From contig NZ_BJTG01000012.1 in NCBI RefSeq assembly GCF_013340205.1, positions 29,377 through 93,376 of the forward strand: DNA of 64,000 nucleotides, given 5' to 3'. Positions 8,590 to 21,264 of the stretch are shown here, piece by piece (position 1 is the first letter of the stretch; each line of letters opens with the position of its first letter). A model generated the notes under the pieces. That model was not told the origin of the DNA. It worked only from the letters and a program-made list of their open reading frames with translations, and did no database searches. The translations under genes were made by a program, and so were the position numbers. This stretch comes from Anaeromyxobacter diazotrophicus (GTDB taxonomy: Bacteria > Myxococcota > Myxococcia > Myxococcales > Anaeromyxobacteraceae).

Positions 8590-10407
8590 TCACTCCGCGT
8601 AGAACGCGTCCAGCACGTCCCGGTACTTCTGGGTGCAGTACTTCCGCTTCACCTTGAGCGTGGGGGTGAGCTCCCCCGCCTCCTGCGTGAAGTCGCGCGG
8701 GAGGATGGCGAACCGCTTGATGGTCGAGTAGCTCGCCTGCTTGGCGTTGAGCGCGTCGACGGCGGCCTGCACCCGGGCGCGCACCCGCGGGTCCTCGTGC
8801 AGCGGGCCGGTCAGCGCCAGGCCGCCGTCCTGCGCCCACTTGCGCACGTTCTCCTCGTTGAGCGTGACGAGCGCCGAGAGGAACTTGCGCTTGTCGCCGT
8901 GCACCATGACCTGCGAGATGAGCGGCTCGGTCTTGAGCTCGTTCTCGAGGTTCTGCGGCGCCACGTTCTTGCCGCCGGCGGTGACGATGATGTCCTTCTT
9001 GCGGTCGGTGATGCGCAGGCACCCGTCGCGGGTGAGCTCGCCGATGTCGCCGGTGTAGAGCCAGCCGTCGCGCAGGATCTCGGCGGTGGCCGCGGGGTTC
9101 TGGTGGTACTCCTTCATCACCCCCGGCCCGCGGATGAGGATCTCGCCGTCCTCGGCGATGCGCACCTCGGTGCCGGGGACCGGCGGCCCGACGGTGCCGA
9201 TCTTCGCCTGCCCGGGACGGTTCACGAACGTGCCCGCGGCCGACTCCGTGAGGCCGTAGCCCTCCAGGATCTCGAAGCCGATCATCTGGAAGAACCAGGC
9301 GATGCGCGGCGACAGCGGCGCGCCGCCCGACACGAAGAGGCGCATGCGCCCGCCGAAGCGGTCCTTGAGCGCCTTCTCCAGCTTGGGGAACACCAGCCGC
9401 CGCGCCACCGCCAGGCCGATCCCGCCCCGCCCCGGCTCGCCGCGCTCGAGGCCGTCCACCTCGGCCTCCAGGCTCTTCAACGACCAGGCGAAGAGCTTCC
9501 CCTTCACGCCCGGCGTGGAGAGGCCCTTCGAGACCACCGCGTTGTAGGCCTTCTCGAAGATGCGGGGCACCGAGGGCATCACGGTGGGCCGCACCTCGGC
9601 CGCGTTGTCCACGATCTTCTCGATCGACTCGACGAAGGCGGCGGTGGCGCCGACCTTGAACCAGACCGCCTCGATCACCTTCGCGAACGAGTGGGCCATG
9701 GGGAGGAAGCACAGGACGAGGTCGTCCTCGCGGATGATGCGGAGCTCCTCGACCGCCTCCGCCTCGTAGACCCAGTTGCCGTGGGTGAGGACCACGCCCT
9801 TCGGGTTACCGGTGGTGCCGGAGGTGTAGATGAAGCAGGCGGGCTCGGAGAGCGAGAGCTGCGCCAGCCGAGCCGCGTGCGCGCCCTCGTGGCCGGCGCG
9901 CCAGGCGGCCCCGGCCTGCTCCAGCTCGGCCAGCGTCCGCTCGAAGCCGTCCCGCGCCGCGCCCTCGAAGCGGATGATGCCCTCGAGGCGCGGCAGCTTC
10001 TCGCGCACCTCGCGGATCTTGGCCACCTGCGCCTCGGAGTCGCAGAAGACGAAGCGGGCGCCTGAGTTCTCGAGGATGTACTGGCAGTCGTGCGCCTTGT
10101 TGGACTGGTAGATCGGCACCACGATCGCGGCGGCGCCCATCACGCCCAGGTCGGCGACGATCCACTCGGTGGTCGTCTCGCCCAGGATCGCCACCCGGTC
10201 GCCGCGGCCGACGCCCAGCGCGGCCAGCCCGTCCGCGGCGTCGCGGGCCCGGTGGGCCAGCTCGGCCCAGCTCGTCTCCTCCCAGCGGCCGGCGCGCTTC
10301 TGCTTCGTGGCGGCCCGGCTCCCGAGCCGCACGGCGGTGGCCTCGAAGAGGTCGACCAGGCTGCGGGGCTTGCCCGCGCCACGCTGGAGCTCTTCGCGCG
10401 CGATCAT
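8590..10407 (-). CDS. Long-chain fatty-acid CoA ligase (AMP-forming)
   Basis: 605-residue ANL-superfamily enzyme that activates a fatty acid with ATP and CoA. The AMP-binding P-loop YTSGTTGNPKGVV is near residues 194-206. It is followed by EGYGLTES, the hinge region LYTGDIGE, ITDRKKDIIVTAGGKNVAP, and the catalytic Lys in LTPTLKVKRK near the C-terminus. Length and motifs match the FadD15/long-chain group. GGGAGA precedes the ATG. It sits between the TPR gene and the receiver gene on the same strand, so the three are probably one operon. Chain-length preference cannot be told from the sequence. Confidence 0.92.
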   Translation of the reverse strand: MIAREELQRGAGKPRSLVDLFEATAVRLGSRAATKQKRAGRWEETSWAELAHRARDAADGLAALGVGRGDRVAILGETTTEWIVADLGVMGAAAIVVPIYQSNKAHDCQYILENSGARFVFCDSEAQVAKIREVREKLPRLEGIIRFEGAARDGFERTLAELEQAGAAWRAGHEGAHAARLAQLSLSEPACFIYTSGTTGNPKGVVLTHGNWVYEAEAVEELRIIREDDLVLCFLPMAHSFAKVIEAVWFKVGATAAFVESIEKIVDNAAEVRPTVMPSVPRIFEKAYNAVVSKGLSTPGVKGKLFAWSLKSLEAEVDGLERGEPGRGGIGLAVARRLVFPKLEKALKDRFGGRMRLFVSGGAPLSPRIAWFFQMIGFEILEGYGLTESAAGTFVNRPGQAKIGTVGPPVPGTEVRIAEDGEILIRGPGVMKEYHQNPAATAEILRDGWLYTGDIGELTRDGCLRITDRKKDIIVTAGGKNVAPQNLENELKTEPLISQVMVHGDKRKFLSALVTLNEENVRKWAQDGGLALTGPLHEDPRVRARVQAAVDALNAKQASYSTIKRFAILPRDFTQEAGELTPTLKVKRKYCTQKYRDVLDAFYAE

Positions 10408-10421
10408 GCGATCTCCCGAGG

Positions 10422-11204
10422 CTAGTGCTTCAGCTCCGCCAAAAGCTCGCGCGCCCGCTTCTGGGACCGCCGCTCCTCCGGCGCGTCGTAAGCGCCGGGC
10501 TCGTGAGCCAGCGCCTCCTCCAGGAGCTTGCGCGCTTCCTTGGGGTGGCCCTCTTTGATGTATAGCTCGGCCAGGTAGACGCGCCCGCGGACATTCGAGG
10601 GGTTGAGCTGGATGGACTTGCGGAGGTTCTGCTCGCTCTTCTTCGCGTCGTACTTCGGCCACGGCAGCTTGAAGTAGAACCGGCCCCAGGCGTTGTAGAC
10701 CCCGCCCTCGTGGTACCTGGGGTCGAGCTTCTCCGCCTTCGAGAGGCGCTCCTTGAACTTGCCCTCGATCCCCTGCCCCAGCGCCTTCAGGATGCCGATG
10801 CCGAGGGAGTAGTTGCCCATCCCGAGCGCGGCGAAGTACCAGCCCTCGACCCCGTTCGGGTTCACGGCCGCGGCGCGGTCGCCGAGCTCCCAGGCGCGCT
10901 TGCCGAGGCGGCTGCGATCCTCCTCCGGCAACGCCGGGTCGTCGCTCACCCAGAAGTCGAGCCGAGCCAGCCGCCACAGCACGCCGTAGTCGTCCGGCGC
11001 GAGCTTCTGCGCACGCTCCAGCTCGGCGCGCATCTGGTCGAGCACGCCGGGCTCGTCGCGCACCTTCCACTGCTCATCCGAGCGCGAAACGAGGGTGGCC
11101 ACGTCCTGTCCCTCCGGAGCGGCGGTGTTGGGGGTCTGCCCTCGAGCGGTGGTCGCGAGAGCGAGCGCCGCCGACAGGGCGAGCGAGCGAAAGGCGGGGG
11201 TCAT
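10422..11204 (-). CDS. Secreted TPR-repeat protein
   Basis: 260 residues with a signal peptide (SLALSAALALATTARG) followed by helical TPR-like repeats. Examples are DYGVLWRLARLDFW, GVEGWYFAALGMGNYSLG, YNAWGRFYFKLPWPKY and SNVRGRVYLAELYIKEGHPKEAR. The layout resembles periplasmic TatT-type TPR proteins, but I see no linked TRAP transporter. It is the first gene of the unit that continues with the acyl-CoA ligase 14 bp downstream. It may act as a periplasmic scaffold or substrate carrier; no enzymatic motif is visible. Confidence 0.75.
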   Translation of the reverse strand: MTPAFRSLALSAALALATTARGQTPNTAAPEGQDVATLVSRSDEQWKVRDEPGVLDQMRAELERAQKLAPDDYGVLWRLARLDFWVSDDPALPEEDRSRLGKRAWELGDRAAAVNPNGVEGWYFAALGMGNYSLGIGILKALGQGIEGKFKERLSKAEKLDPRYHEGGVYNAWGRFYFKLPWPKYDAKKSEQNLRKSIQLNPSNVRGRVYLAELYIKEGHPKEARKLLEEALAHEPGAYDAPEERRSQKRARELLAELKH

Positions 11205-11285
11205 GGTGCGTCAACCGTATGTGAACGGAGGACGCGGCGCTAGCTCGGCGCCGCTGCTCGCTTGGGCCGCGCGCCGGCGCCCGGC

Positions 11286-12455
11286 CTACCCGGCGCAGAG
11301 CAGCTCGACGTGGACGTCGTCGCCCTGACCCAGGGTGCAGTTGCCCCCGAAGGTGAGCGCCGCCGGCCGCCCCTCGAGGGGGGGTGTGTAGACCACGTCC
11401 TTGCCGCTCGCGGAGGGATCGCCTTCGAGGCCGACCGTGCAGGCGGCGGTGCCGCCGGCGGCGCGGGTCACGCTCACCGCCAGGAGCCGCCAGTCGGTGG
11501 GCGCCTCGGAGAGGGGCACCGTCTGCGTGGCGAGGAGCCCGGCGATGGCGTCGAGCGTCGAGGTGAAGTCGCCCTGGCAGACGTCTGCGACGAGCGCCTG
11601 GCCGCCGCCGGTCTTCACGCCCTGCGCGAAGGCGGTGTAGCGGTAGCCGCCGTAGCCGGCGGCGTTGCAGGCGAGGGTCTTCACCGGCTGCCCGGACGCG
11701 TCCACCCCCACCAGCTCCGCCACGATGAGGTCGCGCTTCTCGCCGGCGAGCGGCTGGCGGAAGGCGTCGAGGTACGTCGCCACCGGCGGGAGCAGCGCCT
11801 GGTCGGCGTCGGTGTGGCACCGGTCGGATCCCCCGCTGCTGTAGATGATGGCCGGCGGGGTGGCGGGGTCGGAGCAGTCGTCCTCGTCCGAGACCAGGAT
11901 GACGGCCAGGCGCGCGCCGGGCCGGAGGAAGCCGGCGTTCGCGCCGTCGGCGACGCGGTCGGTGACGGCCAGCAGCGCGGCGCGGAGCCCCTGCTCCTTG
12001 CCCGAGCCGTCGACCCCCACGTTCACGTTGGCCTGGAAGTCCTGCACGAGCGTCGCCGACGAGGCGGAGAGGATGCGCGTCGCCGCCGGCCCGACCAGCT
12101 TCCCCTGCGGATACGGCCGCGCCGGGTCGCCGAGGTAGGTGGTCTGCAGGTGATACACCCCCGACGCGTCGGTGTACGGGTAGTCCACCGAGGTGGTGGT
12201 GATCCCGATCTGGAACGAGCCCTTCACCGGCAGGCTCGCCAGCCGGTCGATGAACTGCTTGAACCCGCCGGCGAGGAGCGTCTGCTCCGCGCGCATCGAC
12301 CCGGAGTCGTCCACCACGAACAGGATGTCGGTCCTGGGGACCTCGGGGACGACGGCGGACGTCTGGCACTTCGTCACGGCGCCCGGAGGCGCGCTGCTGC
12401 ACGCGCAGGCGAGCGCGGCGAGGAGCGTGGCGAGCTGGCGTCCGCGGGCGCTCAT
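11286..12455 (-). CDS. VWA-domain lipoprotein, copy A
   Basis: 389 residues with a lipoprotein-type N-terminus (LLAALACACSS) and a von Willebrand factor A domain starting at DILFVVDDSGSM, which carries the DxSxS metal-ion (MIDAS) motif. A second acidic segment LVSDEDDCSDP suits calcium or disulfide-rich extracellular folding, and paired cysteines continue to the end (GNCTLGQG, VELLCAG). It is 8 bp downstream of a longer gene with the same MIDAS opening, so the two look like a tandem duplication. The likely place is the cell surface; the ligand is unknown. Confidence 0.8.
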   Translation of the reverse strand: MSARGRQLATLLAALACACSSAPPGAVTKCQTSAVVPEVPRTDILFVVDDSGSMRAEQTLLAGGFKQFIDRLASLPVKGSFQIGITTTSVDYPYTDASGVYHLQTTYLGDPARPYPQGKLVGPAATRILSASSATLVQDFQANVNVGVDGSGKEQGLRAALLAVTDRVADGANAGFLRPGARLAVILVSDEDDCSDPATPPAIIYSSGGSDRCHTDADQALLPPVATYLDAFRQPLAGEKRDLIVAELVGVDASGQPVKTLACNAAGYGGYRYTAFAQGVKTGGGQALVADVCQGDFTSTLDAIAGLLATQTVPLSEAPTDWRLLAVSVTRAAGGTAACTVGLEGDPSASGKDVVYTPPLEGRPAALTFGGNCTLGQGDDVHVELLCAG

Positions 12456-12462
12456 CGCGGCT

Positions 12463-14226
12463 CTACTGCGCGGAGGCGCAGGTGCAGGTGCCGCGCCCGG
12501 AGGTGCCGATGGGCGTGCACTGCCAGTCGGTCGCGGCGCCGCCCATGGACGCCTGGCAGTCGGTCGACGCGCCGCCCGCCAGCACCTTCGTCGGGTCGCA
12601 CCCGCCGAGCGGGTTCGCCGGCGTCGGCGAGGGCACGACCCCGAGGTACTGGGCGATGTACGACTCGCCCGCGCCCGCCTCGCAGTGCTTGGTGGCGTGG
12701 TTGATGTTGATGCAGTTGGAGGTGGAGCCGCCGAGGACGGGCTGGCCGGTCTTGCAGTCGACGAACCACCAGTCGAACGTGGCGAGGTCGGCCTGGGTCA
12801 GGGCGGGACCGGTGCAGTAGCGCGAGGACTTGCCGTCGGCGCTCTCGACGCGGAGCAGCGCCACCTCGGTGGCGGCCGGCTGCGTCGGGAGGGTGAGCCC
12901 GGGCGGCGGCTTCACGAGCTGGGCGATGCCCTGCAGCGTGGCGCCCCAGTTCGCGTCGCAGACCGAGGCCTCGAACGTGCTCACACCCTGCCGCCGGAGC
13001 AGGCCCGAGAAGGTGGCGTAGCGCGAGCCGTAGGGGGTCGTGCCGACCACGTCGGCCGGCGCGTCGCTGAGGAACGGGATCTTCCCGGAGCAATCGCTGG
13101 GGACGTTGCACTCCCCGGTCTTCCCGGGGCCGCAACCGCCCGAGGCGAGGCAGCTCGCCGGACAGTCGCAGGTGCACGTCCCCGCCTTGCACACCCGGTT
13201 GCCGTTGCCGTCGTCGACGCAGGTCTTCTGGTCGGCGGAGTAGATGAACGCGGCGCCGAAGGAGCGGTTGAGGCTCGTGAAGTAGCTCACGTACCGGTCG
13301 AGCGCGTACATCTTGTGCGTCGCGGCGCGCTGGTCGTTCACGCACACGTCCGAGCCGGGGGTGCTCGACCCGAAGTTGTTCGGGTCGAAGGCGAGCGCGT
13401 GGGTGGGATCGTCCGGGTTCGAGCAGTCGTCCTCGTCGCCCAGCCACACCACCACCAGCTTCGCGCCCGCGTGCGGCCACTCGTCGGCGGTGACGCCGGG
13501 CTGCTTCCCGGCCAGCGCCTTCTCCACCGCGAGCCGACCGGCCTCGAAGTGCTGCTCCATGCCCGAGCCGCAGGTGCCGACCGCGATGTTGGCCTGGAAC
13601 TGCTTCGTCAGCAGGTCGAGCTTGGCGGCGGCGGTGGAGCTCGTGGTGTCCCAGATGTCCTTCGTGAAGTGCAGCACGGACGGGTTGCCCGCGGCGGCGA
13701 CGAAGTTGCCGTGCGGGTAGGTCGCCCCGGGGCTCGCGACCCCGCCGGTGCACCCGGCCACCGAGAAGCTCGGGAAGAAGTTCTCGACCAGGTCCTCGCA
13801 GGTCGCGCCCGCCTCGGTGCACACCTCCGAGCTCGCGGTGCGCGTGTAGTGCGAGTCGCTGATGGCGCACTGCAGCGGGGTGCCGCCGCAGGTGGTCGCC
13901 TGGTAGGGCGTCCACCCCTCGAAGACCGAGGAGGTCGTGATCGCGACGTGGAAGTCGAACGGATCGAGCCCGGCGGCCTGCCGGTCCTTCTGCGCCTGCG
14001 CGAGCGCGCTCACGAACGAGCCGAAGTTCCGCGCCATGCTCGCCTGCTCGGAGGACATGGAGCCCGAGTCGTCCACGACGAACAGGATGTCGGCCACGGC
14101 GAGGCTCGACAGCTTGATGCGCGAGGACCCCGGCTGGATGACGCACTTGCCGACCGGGTTGAAGTTGTAGTCCTGGCAACCGGCCAGGGCGCACAGCACG
14201 AGCGCGGCGAACGAGCGACGAAGCAT
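12463..14226 (-). CDS. VWA-domain lipoprotein, copy B, Cys-rich
   Basis: 587 residues. The lipobox LCALAGC gives Cys at about residue 17. The VWA domain opens with ADILFVVDDSGSMSSEQ (MIDAS DxSxS) and shares WLGDEDDCSNPDDP with its neighbour. Residues about 345-395 form a dense Cys cluster (KTCVDDGNGNRVCKAGTC, CDCPASCLASGGCGPG) like a small EGF- or dickkopf-like insert. The C-terminus ends TCTCASAQ. It is probably an exported, disulfide-rich surface protein. A TATCAT box at 14246-14251 could be the -10 element, with GGAGG before the ATG, but no -35 is clear. Confidence 0.8.
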   Translation of the reverse strand: MLRRSFAALVLCALAGCQDYNFNPVGKCVIQPGSSRIKLSSLAVADILFVVDDSGSMSSEQASMARNFGSFVSALAQAQKDRQAAGLDPFDFHVAITTSSVFEGWTPYQATTCGGTPLQCAISDSHYTRTASSEVCTEAGATCEDLVENFFPSFSVAGCTGGVASPGATYPHGNFVAAAGNPSVLHFTKDIWDTTSSTAAAKLDLLTKQFQANIAVGTCGSGMEQHFEAGRLAVEKALAGKQPGVTADEWPHAGAKLVVVWLGDEDDCSNPDDPTHALAFDPNNFGSSTPGSDVCVNDQRAATHKMYALDRYVSYFTSLNRSFGAAFIYSADQKTCVDDGNGNRVCKAGTCTCDCPASCLASGGCGPGKTGECNVPSDCSGKIPFLSDAPADVVGTTPYGSRYATFSGLLRRQGVSTFEASVCDANWGATLQGIAQLVKPPPGLTLPTQPAATEVALLRVESADGKSSRYCTGPALTQADLATFDWWFVDCKTGQPVLGGSTSNCININHATKHCEAGAGESYIAQYLGVVPSPTPANPLGGCDPTKVLAGGASTDCQASMGGAATDWQCTPIGTSGRGTCTCASAQ

Positions 14227-14352
14227 CCGGAGGCCTCCGCCGGGGATGATACCCGGATCGCGGGACAGCGCGACGAATCGCGCTGCGCGCGCGCAACATG
14301 CGACATGTAGGGGGTGCGGGAAGGTGCGCCCCCGGGGAGGGAGGCGCCCGCG

Positions 14353-15909
14353 CTACTCCCACTCGATGGTGGCCGGCGGCTTCGACGAGATGTCGTAGAC
14401 GACGCGGTTGATCCCGCGGACCTCGTTGATGATGCGCGAGGACAGGCGCGCGAGGAGCTCGTACGGGAGCCGCGCCCAGTCGCCGGTCATGCCGTCGGTG
14501 GACTCGATGGCGCGGATGGCGCAGGTCGACTCGTAGGTGCGCTCGTCGCCCATGACGCCGACGCTCCGCACCGGCAGGAGCACCGCGAACGCCTGCCAGA
14601 GCTTCTCGTACAGGCCGGCGGCGCGGATCTCCTCCTGCACGATGACGTCGGCGCGCCGGACCAGCTCGAGCCGCGCCTCGGTCACCTCGCCGAGGACGCG
14701 GATGGCGAGGCCCGGCCCCGGGAAGGGCTGGCGCTGGACGCTCTCCTTCGGCAGCCCGAGCTCGAGCCCGAGCCGGCGCACCTCGTCCTTGAAGAGCTCG
14801 CGCAGCGGCTCCACCAGGGCGAGCTTCATCTTCTCGGGCAGGCCGCCCACGTTGTGGTGGCTCTTGATGGTGGCCGACGGGCCCTTGAAGGACACCGACT
14901 CGATGACGTCGGGGTAGAGCGTGCCCTGGACGAGGAAGGCCGCGCGCTCGCCGTGCTGGGCGAGCCGCTCCACCTCCTCCTCGAACACCCCGATGAACTC
15001 CCGGCCGATGATCTTGCGCTTCTGCTCCGGGTCGGTGACCCCGGCGAGCTGGCCGAGGAACCTGGCGCGCGCGTCCACCGTGACGAGCGGCAGGTGGAAC
15101 ATGCGGCCGAAGACCTCCTCCACCTGCTGGCGCTCGTTCGCGCGGAGGACGCCGTTGTCCACGAAGATGCAGCGCAGCCGGTCGCCGATGGCGCGGTGCA
15201 CGAGCAGCGCCGCCACCGCCGAGTCGACGCCGCCGGAGAGGGCGCAGATGGCGTGCCCATCCTTCACCTGGGCCCGGATCTGCTCCACCGCCACCTCGGC
15301 GTAGGCGCGCATCGACCAGGTCCCGGAGCAGCCGCACACCCGGTAGGCGAAGTTCCGGAGCAGGTCCTTCCCCTGCGGCGTGTGGACCACCTCGGGGTGG
15401 AACTGCACGCCGTAGAAGCGGCGCGCCCGATCCTCGACCGCGGCGAAGGGCGAGGAGCCGGTGGAGGCGATGGGCTCGAAGCCGGCCGGCAGCGCCTCGA
15501 CCCGGTCGCCGTGGCTCATCCACACGTCGAGCCGGGGCGGGAGCCCCTGGAAGAGCGGCGAGCCCTGCTTCACGTCGATGAAGGCGGGGCCGAACTCGCG
15601 GTGGTCGGCCGGGTGCACCTTCCCGCCCAGCTCGTGGGCGAGGAGCTGCAGGCCGTAGCAGATGCCGAGCACCGGCACGCCCAGCTCGAAGACCGCGCGG
15701 TCGGCGCGGGGGCTCCCCGCGGCGAGCACGCTGGCCGGGCCGCCGGACAGCACCACGCCCCGCGGCGCGAAGGCGCGGATCTGCGCGGCCGGGACGGTGC
15801 ACGGGTGGATCTCGCAGTAGACGCCCAGCTCGCGCAGCCGCCGCGCGATGAGCTGGGTGTACTGCGAGCCGAAGTCGAGGATGAGGATCTTCTCGGAGTG
15901 GATGTCCAC
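14353..15909 (-). CDS. guaA: GMP synthase (glutamine-hydrolysing)
   Basis: 518 residues, full length. The N-terminal class I glutamine amidotransferase carries the nucleophile Cys84 in GICYGLQ and the catalytic His/Glu in QFHPEVVHT. The ATP pyrophosphatase P-loop is [11 protein letters not shown], and the C-terminal dimerisation/XMP region includes [11 protein letters not shown] and ends in TIEWE, the conserved GuaA terminus. It converts XMP to GMP. It lies 10 bp downstream of guaB on the same strand, so the two committed steps of guanine nucleotide synthesis form one operon. Confidence 0.98.
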   Translation of the reverse strand: MDIHSEKILILDFGSQYTQLIARRLRELGVYCEIHPCTVPAAQIRAFAPRGVVLSGGPASVLAAGSPRADRAVFELGVPVLGICYGLQLLAHELGGKVHPADHREFGPAFIDVKQGSPLFQGLPPRLDVWMSHGDRVEALPAGFEPIASTGSSPFAAVEDRARRFYGVQFHPEVVHTPQGKDLLRNFAYRVCGCSGTWSMRAYAEVAVEQIRAQVKDGHAICALSGGVDSAVAALLVHRAIGDRLRCIFVDNGVLRANERQQVEEVFGRMFHLPLVTVDARARFLGQLAGVTDPEQKRKIIGREFIGVFEEEVERLAQHGERAAFLVQGTLYPDVIESVSFKGPSATIKSHHNVGGLPEKMKLALVEPLRELFKDEVRRLGLELGLPKESVQRQPFPGPGLAIRVLGEVTEARLELVRRADVIVQEEIRAAGLYEKLWQAFAVLLPVRSVGVMGDERTYESTCAIRAIESTDGMTGDWARLPYELLARLSSRIINEVRGINRVVYDISSKPPATIEWE

Positions 15910-15918
15910 GATGTCGTC

Positions 15919-19228
<3,310 letters not shown>

Positions 19229-19232
19229 CCGC

Positions 19233-19255
19233 GGCGGGGGGTACGAGCCCCCGCC
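19233..19255. terminator. Hairpin between convergent hsp70 and dedA genes
   Basis: GGCGGGGG, 7-nt loop, CCCCCGCC: a perfect 8-bp stem between two convergent genes. There is no T-run, so it is either a weak or Rho-assisted bidirectional terminator. Confidence 0.45.
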
Positions 19256-19269
19256 CAACCGGACGCGCG

Positions 19270-19938
19270 TCACCGCTCGGGCGCGCCGGCGCGCTCCGCC
19301 CGGCGCCGCTGCACCCAGCGGAAGGCGAGCGCGAGCACCACCACCGCCACCGCGAGCAGGATGTAGTGGGAGAAGCGGGACGCCTCGAGCGCCGCCTTCT
19401 CGATGTCGTCCCCGAACCAGAAGCCGAGGCAGACCCACAGCGGCGCCGAGACCAGCGCCGCCAGCCCGTCGAAGAGGAGGAACTGCCAGTAGGGCAGGCG
19501 CGAGTGGCCGACCGTGAAGTAGGTCGGCGCCCGCAGCCCGGGCAGGTAGCGGGCGATGACCACCACCACGTTGCCGCGCCGGCGCAGGAGCTGCTCGACG
19601 TGCTGCAGCTTCTCGGGCGGCACCAGCCGGCGCAGGAGCCGGAACTCGGCGATGCGCGCGCCGAGGCGCCGGCCCATCCAGTAGATGACCGAGTCGCCGG
19701 CCAGGATCCCGAGCAGCCCCACCAGCACCATCCGGCGCAGCCCGTCGTCGAACGGCAGCGCCCGGAGCGCCGGCGTCTCCATGGGCGAGGCGAGCCAGGC
19801 CAGCACGCCGCCGGTGACGAGCACCACGTCCTCGGGCATGGGCAGCCCGAAGCCGCACAGGAGCAGCACGCCGAAGACGAAGGCGTAGCCCACGTCGAGC
19901 GAGCGCTCCCCCAGGAGGTCGACCAGCTGCTGGAGCAT
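19270..19938 (-). CDS. DedA/SNARE-associated family membrane protein
   Basis: 222 residues with several membrane segments. DedA family features are the GFGLPMPEDVVLVTGG segment, GDSVIYWMGRRLG, and the Arg-containing VVVIARYLPGLRAPTYFTVG motif. DedA proteins are linked to undecaprenyl-phosphate or phospholipid recycling across the inner membrane. The C-terminus is basic (RRRAERAGAPER). It is the last gene of a three-gene minus-strand set with the cyclic-nucleotide-binding and gamma-carbonic-anhydrase genes, 6 bp after the former. Confidence 0.88.
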   Translation of the reverse strand: MLQQLVDLLGERSLDVGYAFVFGVLLLCGFGLPMPEDVVLVTGGVLAWLASPMETPALRALPFDDGLRRMVLVGLLGILAGDSVIYWMGRRLGARIAEFRLLRRLVPPEKLQHVEQLLRRRGNVVVVIARYLPGLRAPTYFTVGHSRLPYWQFLLFDGLAALVSAPLWVCLGFWFGDDIEKAALEASRFSHYILLAVAVVVLALAFRWVQRRRAERAGAPER

Positions 19939-19944
19939 CGTCCG

Positions 19945-20394
19945 CTACCGCCCCGCCAGGTCGCGCAGCGCCGCGCGGCTCGCCTCGACCCGGCGGGCGA
20001 TCTCGCCCGCCACCACCGCCGCCAGCTTGAGGCACGTCACCGGCTTGTCCTGCGCCTTCTTGAAGAAGGCGCGGCGGGTGAGCTCGAGGAGCTCGCAGTC
20101 GGTCGCGGCGCTGGCGGTCACGAGGCGCACCGTCCGCGCCAGGAGGCCCAGGTCGCCGAGGTGCTCGCCCGGCCCTAGCGTGCCGACCTCGCGCTCCCCG
20201 CCCTCGAGGCGCTGGGTCAGGCGCACCGTCCCGCTGCGGATGACGAAGAGCGAGTCGCCGGGTGCGTCCTCCTGGAAGAGGACCTCGCCCGCGGCGAGCT
20301 TCCGCTCCTGCGCGATCTCCGCCAGCGCCTCCAGCCCCGTCGGGCTGAAGTCCTTGAAGAGCGGCGCGCGCTGCAGCGCGTCGACGACGTTCAT
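19945..20394 (-). CDS. Cyclic nucleotide-binding domain protein
   Basis: 149 residues forming one cNMP-binding beta-barrel (APLFKDFSPTGLEALA, EVLFQEDAPGDSLFVIRSGTV, GPGEHLGDLGLLA) with a short C-terminal helix. There is no DNA-binding domain, so it is not a Crp-type transcription factor. The phosphate-binding cassette is only partly conserved: the usual GE-AL-RTA pattern reads HLGDLGLLARTVR, so nucleotide binding needs testing. It overlaps the gamma-carbonic-anhydrase stop by 4 bp and may act as a partner regulator of its neighbours. Confidence 0.8.
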   Translation of the reverse strand: MNVVDALQRAPLFKDFSPTGLEALAEIAQERKLAAGEVLFQEDAPGDSLFVIRSGTVRLTQRLEGGEREVGTLGPGEHLGDLGLLARTVRLVTASAATDCELLELTRRAFFKKAQDKPVTCLKLAAVVAGEIARRVEASRAALRDLAGR

Positions 20395-20921
20395 CGGCCG
20401 GACCAGCCTTCCCGGAGGTACTGCTGCGCGTAGCGCACGTAGTTCTGGGCCGAGGTGCGGAAGAAGGCGATCTCGTCCGCGGTGAGCTCCCGCTTCACCT
20501 TCGCCGGCGAGCCCAGGGCGAGCGTCCGCGGCGGCACCACCATCCCGGGCGGCACGAGGGCGCCTGCGCCGACCAGCGTCTCCTCGCCCACCACCGCCCC
20601 GTCCAGCACCGTCGCCGCGATCCCGATGAGGCAGCGATCCCGGATGGTGCAGCCGTGGAGCGTCACGCGATGGCCGATGGTGACGTCCTCGCCCACCACC
20701 GTCGGGTGGGTGTGGCTGGTGACGTGGATCACCGCGTGGTCCTGCACGTTCGTGCGAGCGCCGATGCGGACGTGGTTGACGTCACCGCGCACGATGGCGC
20801 CGAACCAGAGGGACGCGTGCTCGCCGACGACGACGTCGCCCACCACCACCGCGCTCTCGACGGCGAACACGGTGTCGTGGAGCTGTGGGGTCTTGCCGCC
20901 GAACGGTCTGATCGTCGCCAC
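20391..20921 (-). CDS. Gamma-carbonic-anhydrase-like hexapeptide protein
   Basis: 176 residues from a GTG at 20921 with GGGAG upstream. A left-handed beta-helix of hexapeptide repeats runs from about residue 15 to 150 (VVVGDVVVGEHASLWFGAIVRG and onward), ending in a C-terminal helix. The metal-binding His set of this family is recognisable in HAVIHVTSHTH and TIGHRVTLHG. Members include true zinc/iron carbonic anhydrases and inactive YrdA/PaaY-like proteins, so catalysis is likely but not certain. It is the first gene of the unit with the cNMP-binding and DedA genes. Confidence 0.85.
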   Translation of the reverse strand: MATIRPFGGKTPQLHDTVFAVESAVVVGDVVVGEHASLWFGAIVRGDVNHVRIGARTNVQDHAVIHVTSHTHPTVVGEDVTIGHRVTLHGCTIRDRCLIGIAATVLDGAVVGEETLVGAGALVPPGMVVPPRTLALGSPAKVKRELTADEIAFFRTSAQNYVRYAQQYLREGWSGR

Positions 20922-21264
20922 GTGCAGGAGTCTCCCGTTGGGGCCGTGGATGCTAGCCCGCGTCCCAGCGCGCCGCAAGGCGCCGGACCGGCGAGCGCCT
21001 CGGCTCCATCCGGACGGCCGGCTCCACCGGGGCGCGGCGGGCGACCGCGCTCGAACGTGGCAGAAGCGATTTGCCTCACGTCGTACCACAGTTCGCCGCA
21101 TGGTGAAGCGAGCGCCTGCCCCGACGGCGCGTGACGGCGGCCCGGTGCCTGGAATCAGTGACCTGGCGGTCGTGCCACGGCCGGCTCGACGCATGCTTGT
21201 AGGCCTCCTCGCTCGGCGGGCGGTGGAGGAACCGCGCGCTCGGGCTGCCCAACAGGGCGGGGGG
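20922..21264. other. Divergent intergenic region
   Basis: 343 bp between the gamma-carbonic-anhydrase gene and the plus-strand lipoprotein gene. It carries the promoter at 20950-20978 for the leftward unit. Nothing else was identified: no convincing rightward promoter and no small gene that I would defend. Confidence 0.5.
20950..20978 (-). promoter_or_regulatory. Sigma-70 promoter of the gamma-CA, cNMP, DedA unit
   Basis: TTGCGG (20978-20973), a 17-bp spacer and TAGCAT (20955-20950) on the minus strand, about 28 nt upstream of the GTG start and its GGGAG ribosome site. Confidence 0.5.

Noticed and set aside
14297..14312. ACATG-CGA-CATGT dyad downstream of guaA as operator
   Set aside because: Only 5-bp arms and far from a recognisable promoter; could be chance.
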